10,967 nucleotides of DNA from Actinomycetes bacterium (GTDB lineage Bacteria > Actinomycetota > Thermoleophilia > Gaiellales > Gaiellaceae), in NCBI GenBank assembly GCA_030624785.1, contig JAUXJK010000035.1, forward strand, positions 1 to 10,967, given 5' to 3'. The translations under genes were made by a program, and so were the position numbers. Below, one piece after another: positions 1 through 6,654 of this stretch. Numbering within the stretch: position 1 is the first letter of the stretch; each line of letters opens with the position of its first letter. The notes below the pieces were generated by a model. That model worked only from the letters and a program-made list of their open reading frames with translations, was not told the origin of the DNA and ran no database searches.

Positions 1-1181
1 GACGCCCTGGCCTCCTCGACAGCGTCGAGCTCGACCGCGATCGCTTCTGAGTGCTCGCCTAATAGCGCCGGCTGAACGCGCACGCGGGCTGGCGTCTTCG
101 AAAGAACTGCCATCGGGCCTGCGGTGTCGACGGCACCAATGTTCGCGTGTTCGACGGGAATCCAGAACCCTCGATCCCGTAGATGCTCATCGTGGAACAG
201 CTCAGCTATCGTCGCAGCGCGAGCCGCTGCAACACCATGTTCCTGCAAGTCGCGCGCGAGCGTCTCGGCATGGAGCTCACCAGTCAGCTCGCCCAGCGCG
301 CGATCGAGCTCGTCTCGATATCGCAGTCGATTCGACCCATCGACAAAACGATCATCCTCCAGAGATTGAGGTCGTCCCAACGTGCGCCTCAAGGCCTCCC
401 AGTCCTCGTCGTCCTGGCAGTCGATCGCGATCCAGCGATCGTCTCCCGCGCATCGGTACACACCGTGAGGTGCCCAGCGCGGGCTCGAGTTTGCTCTCGG
501 CCCAGGCGCTTGGCCGGTTAGCTGAGCCGCTACCAGCGGCTCCGAAAGCTGAGCGGTGGTGATCTCGAGCATAGACATGTCGAGCCAGGCACCACGCCCG
601 TTCTTTCGACGCTCCCGCAGCGCCGCGACCACAGCGGCCGCACCGGCGATCCCCGAAAGCGGATCCGGGTAGGAGACGCCCGGCTTCAGCGGTTGACCGT
701 CTTCGTACCCAGTCACCGACATCAGACCGGAGATCGCCTCGATCTGTTGACCGAATGCGGGCGCACGACACAAGGGCCCGGTAGCGCCGAATCCAGACAA
801 CGAGAGCATCACGAGCTGAGGGTTGCCAACCCGGAGCTCGTCGTACCCGAGGCCGAGCCGAGCCATGACTCCCGGCGCGAAGTTCTCGACTACCGCATCA
901 CAGGTGGAAGCGACCCGACGAGCGAGTTCGACGTCTTCCGACTCGCGAAGATTCAGCCGTAGAGATCGCTTGTTGCGGTTCCACTCAACGAAGTAGCCCG
1001 AAGCATCCAGATCGAACTCGTGGTTGGGATAGGGACCAACCCTGCGCGCAAGGTCGGGCCGCGTCTCCGATTCCACCTTCAGGACGTCAGCGCCAAAGTC
1101 GCCGAGCAGCCGCGCACAGGTCGGTCCGGCCCAGGCCTGCGTGAAGTCGAGAACGCGGATCCCGTGTAGCGCATCAGGCAT
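1..1181 (-). CDS. CaiB/BaiF family (class III) CoA-transferase, 3' end cut by window edge
   Basis: Transfers CoA between a CoA-thioester and a carboxylic acid in the cytoplasm, usually to activate a substrate for degradation. About 393 codons are open from ATG at 1181 to the window edge. The family is usually about 390-410 residues, so only a short C-terminal piece should be missing. Visible signatures are an N-terminal DFTQAWAGPTCARLLGDFGA block (residues 12-31), ADVLKVE (31-37), the WNRNKRSL block (67-74), ENFAPGVMARLGLGYDEL (99-116), and the catalytic-Asp region PGVSYPDPLSG, where D173 is the expected nucleophile. The reading frame is unbroken. The start gives the family N-terminus directly; the ribosome binding site is weak. 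It diverges from the DUF6092-like/nitroreductase pair, with about 100 bases between. The acyl substrate is unknown; formyl-, succinyl-, carnitine- and bile-acid-type enzymes share these motifs. Confidence 0.93.
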   Translation of the reverse strand, partial: MPDALHGIRVLDFTQAWAGPTCARLLGDFGADVLKVESETRPDLARRVGPYPNHEFDLDASGYFVEWNRNKRSLRLNLRESEDVELARRVASTCDAVVENFAPGVMARLGLGYDELRVGNPQLVMLSLSGFGATGPLCRAPAFGQQIEAISGLMSVTGYEDGQPLKPGVSYPDPLSGIAGAAAVVAALRERRKNGRGAWLDMSMLEITTAQLSEPLVAAQLTGQAPGPRANSSPRWAPHGVYRCAGDDRWIAIDCQDDEDWEALRRTLGRPQSLEDDRFVDGSNRLRYRDELDRALGELTGELHAETLARDLQEHGVAAARAATIAELFHDEHLRDRGFWIPVEHANIGAVDTAGPMAVLSKTPARVRVQPALLGEHSEAIAVELDAVEEARA

Positions 1182-1266
1182 GACACCATCTTTGCAGGCC
1201 GCCACGACCACCACATGGATCCCTGAGCTGATCCGCATTCTGGGTGCGGAGCATTCCCAGGCGCGT

Positions 1267-1272
1267 TAGGAT
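1267..1272 (+). promoter_or_regulatory. Possible -10 element (TAGGAT) for the DUF6092-like gene
   Basis: TAGGAT fits the TANNNT actinobacterial -10 pattern and ends 7 bases before the ATG at 1280, the spacing expected for a leaderless transcript. The same bases hold AGGA and could instead serve as a modest ribosome binding site. No convincing -35 hexamer is visible. Confidence 0.3.
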
Positions 1273-1279
1273 CGCCGGC

Positions 1280-1603
1280 ATGAGCGACCAAGCGGTGATC
1301 AGCGAATCGGACGCCCTTCGCATCCTCGCCTACTTGACGGCAAGCGCCGACACCCAACTGTTCGAGCCGGACATCTATGGCCCGTTCCGACTCGTCGAAG
1401 CGGCGAGTCAACTCGCCGGTGCGGTACTCGACGGCGAACCGACCGAGAATCGAGAGTTCTGGGAAGGCGTGAGGTCAAGCCTCGAAGACAACAAGTTTCG
1501 TGTTATCTGGGATAGGCCGGGCTTCCGCGAGTTCGTGCGAGAAACGCCGCGAGAGGTGGCCGGCGAGCTAACCAGGCGCGACAACGACAGGACCTCAGCA
1601 TGA
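1280..1603 (+). CDS. DUF6092-like small protein of unknown function
   Basis: A 107-residue soluble protein with no signal peptide or membrane segment. The N-terminal half looks helical: SESDALRILAYLTASA (8-23), then a motif with acidic and aromatic residues, LFEPDIYGPFRLVEAASQLA (27-46), then charged helices. From memory it resembles DUF6092, a family found mainly in actinobacteria; I could not confirm this. The ATG at 1280 is preferred over an in-frame GTG at 1244, because the extra 12 residues would be arginine-rich and run through the putative -10. The gene ends in an ATGA overlap with the nitroreductase at 1600, so the two are probably co-translated and may act together. No catalytic motif is evident; an accessory or small-subunit role is a guess from context. 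Confidence 0.75.
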   Translation: MSDQAVISESDALRILAYLTASADTQLFEPDIYGPFRLVEAASQLAGAVLDGEPTENREFWEGVRSSLEDNKFRVIWDRPGFREFVRETPREVAGELTRRDNDRTSA

Positions 1604-2142
1604 GCAGTGATCGACCTGTCTACGAATCGATCCGCTCACGACGAGCCGTGCGCGACTTTACCGACGAGCCCGTGTCACGTGGCGCGCTCGAGCGCATCCT
1701 TCGGGCCGCGCGCTGGGCTCCTAGCGCGGGAAATCGCCGGCTTCACAAGTTTGTGGCGCTCGAAGACGCCCAGGCAATAGCGCGGATCAAGGCGATCTCA
1801 CCCGGGATGTTTGGTGAACCGCCCGTTCTCATCGTGATATGCACCGATGCGGAGCAACTCGCTCGCGAGAACGTCAAGGATCACGACACCTCAACGATGG
1901 TCGACGTGGGCACAACCGCGATGTGCATGATGCTCGCTGCGCACGAGCTTGGGCTCGGGACATGCCCGACCACCTCGTTCAGCGCAGGTGGCGTTCGAGG
2001 AGCTCTCAACCTGCCGGATCACCTCACGCCGGACTTCATGCTGCAGGTCGGCCACGCCAAGCCGCTGCCCCCAGGCGGTGGCGGTGGCACGAAGCTGACG
2101 ATCGATGAGATCACGCACTGGGGCGCATACCCGAGCGACTGA
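1600..2142 (+). CDS. Nitroreductase-family flavoprotein
   Basis: A 180-residue FMN-type oxidoreductase of the nitroreductase fold, which reduces nitro groups, quinones, flavins or enoates with NAD(P)H, usually as a homodimer in the cytoplasm. Seen here are the N-terminal FMN-phosphate motif SIRSRRAVRDF (10-20), WAPSAGN (39-45) in the position of the usual PSxxNxQ, the central helix TTAMCMMLAAHELGLGTC (105-122), and GHAKP (151-155). A Gly-rich run of five glycines (159-163) sits in the C-terminal tail. The length matches short members of the family. The ATG overlaps the TGA of the preceding gene (ATGA), and AGGA lies 7 bases upstream inside that gene, so coupling is likely. It ends 21 bases from the convergent SDR stop. 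The substrate is not predictable. Confidence 0.92.
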   Translation: MSSDRPVYESIRSRRAVRDFTDEPVSRGALERILRAARWAPSAGNRRLHKFVALEDAQAIARIKAISPGMFGEPPVLIVICTDAEQLARENVKDHDTSTMVDVGTTAMCMMLAAHELGLGTCPTTSFSAGGVRGALNLPDHLTPDFMLQVGHAKPLPPGGGGGTKLTIDEITHWGAYPSD

Positions 2143-2163
2143 GCGAGCAGCGCCCGGCTCTGG

Positions 2164-2934
2164 CTAGTGGAGCCACTCACCGCCGTTGATCCCGATGGTC
2201 TGCCCGGTGATATAGGCAGCATCATCGGTGCAAAGCCAGGAGATACCTGGCGCGACATCTGACGGCTCGCCATAGCGGCCCCAGGGAATCGTGGCCAGGA
2301 AGATCTCCTTGATCTCCTCGACGGTCTTGCCCACGCGTTGCGCGTAGGGCTCCCAGATGTCATCCCACATCGGCGTCATGATGTGGCCCGGCGCGTAGGC
2401 GTTGACGCGGATCTTGTGGGGCGCCAGCTCGAGCGCAAGCGACTGCGTCAAGCTGATTGCGCACGCTTTGGTAGCGCAGTAATGCGAAAGCATCCCGACA
2501 CCGTGGCGCCCGGCCCCCGAAGCCGCGTTGATGATCACGCCGCCCTCGTCCTGCTCGATCAGGCGCTTGGCCGCGGCCTTGCATCCCAGGAACATGCCGC
2601 GGACGTTCACATTGAACATTCGATCCCAGTCGTTCACATCGGTCTCGACGACGGGAGAGATCTGAAGGATCCCAGCGTTGTTGACCATCACGTCGAGCCT
2701 GCCGAACCGCTCGACAGCCAACCCAACAGCGGCTTCAACGCTTGCCTCGTCGGTCACGTTGCAGGCGACGGCAACCGCGTTCTCACCGATCGAGCTAGCA
2801 ACTTCCTGTGCTGTCGGCTCGTCTAGGTCGGCGATAACCACCTTCGCACCGTCCTCTGCAAATCGCTCAGCAATGCCACGACCGATTCCGCTCGCTGCTC
2901 CAGTGACGACTGCAACTTTCTGGACGTTACTCAC
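2164..2934 (-). CDS. Short-chain dehydrogenase/reductase (classical SDR, polyol-dehydrogenase-like)
   Basis: A 256-residue NAD(P)-dependent Rossmann oxidoreductase. It shows the cofactor motif TGAASGIG (11-18), an acidic D36 at the end of the second strand that favours NAD(H), NNAG (85-88), the active-site N110, S139 in NAAS, and Y152/K156 in YCATK. The tetrad is therefore complete. The YAPGHIMTPMWDDIW region (180-194) recalls sorbitol/meso-butanediol-type polyol dehydrogenases. I chose the GTG at 2934 rather than the ATG at 2952: it forms a GTGA overlap with the stop of the upstream gene and has GAGAGG 7 bases upstream, whereas starting at 2952 would translate that ribosome binding site as six extra residues. 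It is the third gene of the operon and may oxidise or reduce the product of the GMC enzyme; that is inference. Confidence 0.94.
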   Translation of the reverse strand: MSNVQKVAVVTGAASGIGRGIAERFAEDGAKVVIADLDEPTAQEVASSIGENAVAVACNVTDEASVEAAVGLAVERFGRLDVMVNNAGILQISPVVETDVNDWDRMFNVNVRGMFLGCKAAAKRLIEQDEGGVIINAASGAGRHGVGMLSHYCATKACAISLTQSLALELAPHKIRVNAYAPGHIMTPMWDDIWEPYAQRVGKTVEEIKEIFLATIPWGRYGEPSDVAPGISWLCTDDAAYITGQTIGINGGEWLH

Positions 2935-3359
2935 GATTCCACCTCTCTCCATAGGGGATCCCGCTCAGCTATCTGGGCAAGAATCGACTCGTCAAACGGC
3001 TCGATGCCGTACCCACCGGGCTGCGGAGCACCTGCCTTGTACGCGGTGCGACGCTCGATCCGAGCTAGCACCCGGGGATCGACGTAGTAGGCGTTGTACG
3101 CCGCGCTGATGAGAATCGCGAACGCATCAGGCTCCTGGCGCTCAATCTGTCGTAGTACCTCACTCTGCGCAGCAGGCTCCTGCGTCGAGTAGCCGTCGGG
3201 CAGGGCGTCGAGCACGGTGTCTATCGATCCGGGCGCCGCAATCAGAAGCGGATCGTCATTCAGACGCGCGGCCAGACCAAGCTCGCCAGCGCCGCCGAGT
3301 TCATCAACGGCGGGCAGGAGTCGGTCGAGAACCTGCGGGAGAAGCTCAAGCCGGCTCAC
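2931..3359 (-). CDS. Gluconate 2-dehydrogenase subunit 3-like protein
   Basis: A 142-residue partner subunit of membrane or soluble GMC-type dehydrogenases. The sequence has a helical N-terminus (LELLPQVLDRLLPAVDELGG, 4-23), a central LRQIERQEPDAFAILISAAYNAYYVDPRVLARI segment (69-101) typical of the family, and a Gly/Pro-rich tail ending in DPLWREVES. Family members often begin with a Tat-like leader that exports the complex. None is visible here: there is no twin arginine and no hydrophobic core. The GTG at 3359 overlaps the GMC stop as GTGA and has GGAGG 7 bases upstream, so the start is well supported. Gene order and overlap make it the likely small subunit of the neighbouring GMC enzyme, possibly acting as a folding or stability partner. 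Confidence 0.87.
   Translation of the reverse strand: MSRLELLPQVLDRLLPAVDELGGAGELGLAARLNDDPLLIAAPGSIDTVLDALPDGYSTQEPAAQSEVLRQIERQEPDAFAILISAAYNAYYVDPRVLARIERRTAYKAGAPQPGGYGIEPFDESILAQIAERDPLWREVES
2942..2947 (-). promoter_or_regulatory. Ribosome binding site (GAGAGG) deciding the SDR start
   Basis: On the minus strand GAGAGG lies 7 bases before the GTG at 2934 and inside the 3' end of the subunit 3-like gene. It favours the GTG start over the in-frame ATG at 2952. Confidence 0.75.
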
Positions 3360-4978
3360 GAGGCGGCCTCCAGGCCGCGACGCGTCGCAATGATGTGATC
3401 GGCAGTGCGCAACGCGAGCGCCTGAATCGTCGATGTGGGGTTGAGTGCAGCTGCGGTAACGAACGTGCTTCCGTCGACGACGAAGAGATTGGGAACGTCG
3501 TGCGCCTGCCCGAACGGGTCGACGACCGAGCTCGCAGGATCGCTTCCCATCTTTGCCGTTCCGAGCAGATGGAACCCTGTGCCGGGCACAACTCGCTGCG
3601 GCACGACCTCGGTGGCGCCGGCCTCGTTGAAGACCTCCTGCGCGCGTTCGGAGCCAAAGTCAAGGAGCGTCCAGGTGTTGTCGTCGATCTCGTAGTGAAG
3701 TGCAGGACACGCGATTCCGCTCGAATCAACGAGCTCGGCGTCGAGCGATACGTGGTTGCTCTCGTGCGGCAGATCTTCAGTTGTCACCGTCAGAGTTGCT
3801 GTTCGGCCGAGGCGGGCGAGCAACCGCTCGTGATGACCTTCGCCCCACGGAATCTGTGGCAGGTAGCGCCCGATCGCCGTTCCGAGTGGGCCATCGCCGC
3901 GGATCTGCATGAGCTGAAGGCCGCGCACGGCGCCTCTCGATGCGTCCGTCTCGTAAAACTCCTGCGAGAAGATCGAGGCGGCGAAGGGGCCCTTGTAAGC
4001 CTCGAGATCCTCGTCGAATACGCCCGTGACCATGCCGGTCACGTGATGCATGAGGTTCCTGCCGACCAGCCCTGAGGAGTTCGCGAGCCCATCCGGGAAT
4101 GCTTTCGATACCGAGAGGAGCAGCAGACGGGCCGTGCCCACGCCGTTGGCGGCGAGGATCACCACCCGCGCGGGCTGATGCCACGCATTGCCCTCCGTGT
4201 CGATCCACGATGCCCCGCTTGCCCGGCCGCGTTCGTCGGTCGTGACCTCGTGGACGCGCGCGCCCGTCTCCAACCGCGCGCCGTTTGCGATCGCCCGAGG
4301 CCAGTAGGTGACGTCAGTGCTGGCCCGTGCTCGCTGCGGACAGCCCAGGTCGCACGGGCCGCAATAGTTGCAGGCGCCACGTCCCTCACCGTAGGGCTGG
4401 GAGTTGACCGCCACGTCCATCGGCCACCAGTGCCAGCCCAGACGGTCAAATGCAGCTGCCATACGTGTAGCACCTCGTCCCGGGGATATCGGTGGCAGCG
4501 GGCGAGGCGTGCGAGGCGGATTCGCCGGGTCGCCGATGACACACGAGACACCCATCATGCGGTCGTTGAGGTCGTAGTAGGGCTCGAGTTCGGAGTAGCC
4601 GAGTGGCCAGTCGTCGGCGACGCCATCGAGCGTCTTCACCCTGAAGTCGGAGGGATGGAAGCGCGGAAAACAACAACCCCAGTGCAGCGTCGACCCGCCG
4701 ACGCCGTTGTACATCAGGGGCAGGATCGGCGTGTCCGAGTCGTTGATCGGATAGTCGGCCGCGAGCTTGCGATGGTTGGGGTATGGGTTCCAATCTCGAT
4801 CTCGGCGCACCTCCCAGTCAGGCTGAGTCGTCGCCGCTTGATCGTGATCGACCCAGTCACCCTGCTCGAGGCACAACACGTCGAGCCCCGCCTCGCTTAG
4901 GCGCCATGCAGCGGCAGCACCCGAAGCGCCCGCTCCGATGACGAGAACATCGACCGGCTCTGTCATTGTCGAGGTCAT
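3356..4978 (-). CDS. GMC-family FAD oxidoreductase with Cys cluster (catalytic subunit of a two-subunit alcohol/sugar dehydrogenase)
   Basis: A 540-residue flavoprotein expected to oxidise an alcohol or sugar hydroxyl. It has the FAD dinucleotide motif VIGAGASG (13-20) followed by LEQG (37-40), the GMC segment NGVGGSTLHWGCCFPRFHP (91-109), a Cys cluster at C203, C206, C209 and C213 followed by PQRARAS, and the C-terminal GMC_oxred_C block with H470 in GFHLLGTAKMG and N513 in NPTSTIQALALR as the expected catalytic His/Asn pair. The Cys cluster recalls the iron-sulfur ligand region of bacterial FAD glucose dehydrogenases. There is no signal peptide, and no cytochrome gene lies nearby. The start at 4978 has no clear ribosome binding site; an in-frame ATG at 4966 would also give an intact FAD motif. 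First gene of the three-gene operon. The substrate is unknown; glucose, gluconate, sorbitol and choline-type enzymes all share this fold. Confidence 0.95.
   Translation of the reverse strand: MTSTMTEPVDVLVIGAGASGAAAAWRLSEAGLDVLCLEQGDWVDHDQAATTQPDWEVRRDRDWNPYPNHRKLAADYPINDSDTPILPLMYNGVGGSTLHWGCCFPRFHPSDFRVKTLDGVADDWPLGYSELEPYYDLNDRMMGVSCVIGDPANPPRTPRPLPPISPGRGATRMAAAFDRLGWHWWPMDVAVNSQPYGEGRGACNYCGPCDLGCPQRARASTDVTYWPRAIANGARLETGARVHEVTTDERGRASGASWIDTEGNAWHQPARVVILAANGVGTARLLLLSVSKAFPDGLANSSGLVGRNLMHHVTGMVTGVFDEDLEAYKGPFAASIFSQEFYETDASRGAVRGLQLMQIRGDGPLGTAIGRYLPQIPWGEGHHERLLARLGRTATLTVTTEDLPHESNHVSLDAELVDSSGIACPALHYEIDDNTWTLLDFGSERAQEVFNEAGATEVVPQRVVPGTGFHLLGTAKMGSDPASSVVDPFGQAHDVPNLFVVDGSTFVTAAALNPTSTIQALALRTADHIIATRRGLEAAS
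3367..3371 (-). promoter_or_regulatory. Ribosome binding site (GGAGG) for the subunit 3-like gene
   Basis: On the minus strand GGAGG lies 7 bases before the GTG at 3359, inside the last codons of the GMC gene. It confirms the GTGA-overlapped start. Confidence 0.8.
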
Positions 4979-4987
4979 GCAGGCGCG

Positions 4988-4993
4988 ATTATG
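4988..4993 (-). promoter_or_regulatory. Possible -10 element (CATAAT) for the GMC operon
   Basis: Read on the minus strand, CATAAT matches the -10 consensus at five of six positions and ends 9 bases before the ATG at 4978. This would give a leaderless or nearly leaderless mRNA and fits the missing ribosome binding site. No good -35 is seen at 16-18 bases; TCGACT lies at a spacing of 20, which is too far. Confidence 0.4.
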
Positions 4994-5091
4994 AACGACC
5001 GACCGGGCCTGAGAGTCGACGCACCGTTACAACTATCTCCAACACCCGCCCTCGCGACGCGGCGATCGCGGCGCTAGGAAACACTCCGTAG

Positions 5092-6648
5092 GTGGACGCT
5101 CTCCTGCTCGCGTGCTTCGCCGGCTTCTGCCTCGGCGTGCTCAGTGTCGGAACCCGACTCGCGCTGCGGCGCGCGCCATTCGTGCTTGCCGGCTCGTTCG
5201 TGATGAATCTGGGTGCATTCATTGTCGTCTCGTTGATCGCGCTCGCGACGGGCGTGTCGAGCGCAGATTTCGATCTCGACGCGCTGTGGCCATTCATCGT
5301 GATCGGCGCGGTTGTGCCAGGAACGACGCAGATGCTGTACGTGCAGGCAGTTAGAGACGCAGGCGCCTCGCGCACGCAGGTAGTGATGGCCGCTGCGCCG
5401 CTTGTCGCCGCCGTCCTTGCCGTTGCGCTACTGAACGAGTCATGGAGCCCACTCTTGATCGCCGGCACGCTGCTGATTGTGTCGGGCGGCATGGCGCTCG
5501 CGTGGGACAAGAAACGACCGGCCGATTTTCGGACTGTCGGAATTCTCGTCGCCCTGATCGTCGCGATCGTCTCGGGAGGCAGGGATACCGCGACGCGATG
5601 GGTCCTCTCCGAGACCGACGCAAGTGCGTTCGTCGAGGCGGCGGCTGCGCTGCTGGCGGCCACCGTCATAGCGGCAATCTGGGCGGCGGTGCGGCACAGA
5701 GGGCCACCCGATCTTGGCGCTCTCCGTGCCGCGGCTCTTCCATTCGGATCCGTCGCGATCCTGATGGGAGCAAGCTACGCGGCATTCTTCAAGGCGTTCG
5801 ACATCGGCCAGGTGACGCGCGTCGCACCGCTCGTAGGCACGTATGCGTTGTGGTCCGTCGCGTTATCGGCGCTGTTCCTTGGCCGCTCAGAGGGCGTTGG
5901 GCGCCGCCTCGTGGCTTCCGCGCTGCTCGTTGTCGCAGGCGCGGCCCTTGTCTCGCTCGCACGCGGCGAGGACGGGCGAATCACGGTCGACGAGGCCGTT
6001 GCGTCTCTCGCTGCTAGCTCACCCGAGCGCACCCTGAACGTTGGGGGTCCTGCCGCCGGCGTCTATGTCTATGCGACACGTGGATCTGAGAAGGTCGACA
6101 CCTTCCTGTCTCCCAGCCACACGTATCCGGAGCGCACGGTGCTGTCCGTGCTGCGATCCCCGTGCGGCTATTTCGAACGATGGACACCGCTGGAAGGGCG
6201 TACGACCGAGCGCGAACTCTGCGTCAGCCCACGGGAGGTACGTCTCGATCACTACAAGGAAGTGCACACGTTTCTCGGCTCCGAGGATGTGCGCGACTAC
6301 GTCTGCTCCAACGACGCAGTGCTCTTTCCGACGGAGGTCTCACTGGATACGCGTTGGTCATTTACCTGTGATGCCGGCCACACGGCGGAAACGTGGTCGG
6401 GCGGCGTCGTGGCGATCGACACGCGTGATCCGCTTCTCACCGGAGATGTCGTACACGTGCGTTTCGACACAGTGCTCACCGGGCGCACAACGGGAACCAG
6501 CGTCAAAGAGTTCTGGCTGCGCGAGAGCGACGGCCTCCTGGTCAGGGAGAGCGTCGTCAACGAGAGCGCGACCGACACGGCGATCGGCGACGTCCACTAC
6601 GAAGAAACCTACCTGCTCGAGCTTACGAGCACGACGCCAGAACGCTAA
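5092..6648 (+). CDS. EamA/DMT-family transporter fused to a C-terminal four-cysteine domain
   Basis: A 518-residue membrane protein. Residues 1 to about 290 form two EamA repeats of five predicted helices each (approximately 3-24, 31-53, 65-86, 97-114, 119-138, 147-163, 177-200, 213-234, 243-264, 272-290), as in drug/metabolite exporters. Residues 318-518 form a separate, probably beta-rich domain beginning GGPAAGVYVYATRGSEKVD. It has C358, C377, C405 and C426, an HTYPERT motif (343-349), RW pairs, and an IGDVHYEETYLLEL ending. From memory, this second domain matches actinobacterial secreted or anchored proteins of unknown function. The frame is continuous and no second start with a ribosome binding site is evident. 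The GTG start is the first possible one, as a TAG precedes it directly. Typical EamA proteins end near residue 300, so the tail is extra. Transport substrate unknown. Confidence 0.88.
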   Translation: MDALLLACFAGFCLGVLSVGTRLALRRAPFVLAGSFVMNLGAFIVVSLIALATGVSSADFDLDALWPFIVIGAVVPGTTQMLYVQAVRDAGASRTQVVMAAAPLVAAVLAVALLNESWSPLLIAGTLLIVSGGMALAWDKKRPADFRTVGILVALIVAIVSGGRDTATRWVLSETDASAFVEAAAALLAATVIAAIWAAVRHRGPPDLGALRAAALPFGSVAILMGASYAAFFKAFDIGQVTRVAPLVGTYALWSVALSALFLGRSEGVGRRLVASALLVVAGAALVSLARGEDGRITVDEAVASLAASSPERTLNVGGPAAGVYVYATRGSEKVDTFLSPSHTYPERTVLSVLRSPCGYFERWTPLEGRTTERELCVSPREVRLDHYKEVHTFLGSEDVRDYVCSNDAVLFPTEVSLDTRWSFTCDAGHTAETWSGGVVAIDTRDPLLTGDVVHVRFDTVLTGRTTGTSVKEFWLRESDGLLVRESVVNESATDTAIGDVHYEETYLLELTSTTPER

Positions 6649-6654
6649 GCGCCT

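Noticed and set aside
1079..1411. Minus-strand open frame of 110 codons across the divergent promoter region
   Set aside because: It overlaps both the CoA-transferase start and the DUF6092-like gene in other frames, is Arg/Ser-rich, and shows no family features; both real genes explain the interval.
2164..4978. Mycofactocin system (MftG-like GMC plus mycofactocin-dependent SDR)
   Set aside because: The SDR lacks the insertion typical of mycofactocin-dependent SDRs, and no MftA-F gene is present.
4989..5669. Minus-strand open frame of 226 codons opposite the EamA region
   Set aside because: It is the Ser/Thr/Ala-rich antisense of the EamA coding sequence, which has clear membrane helices and family layout.
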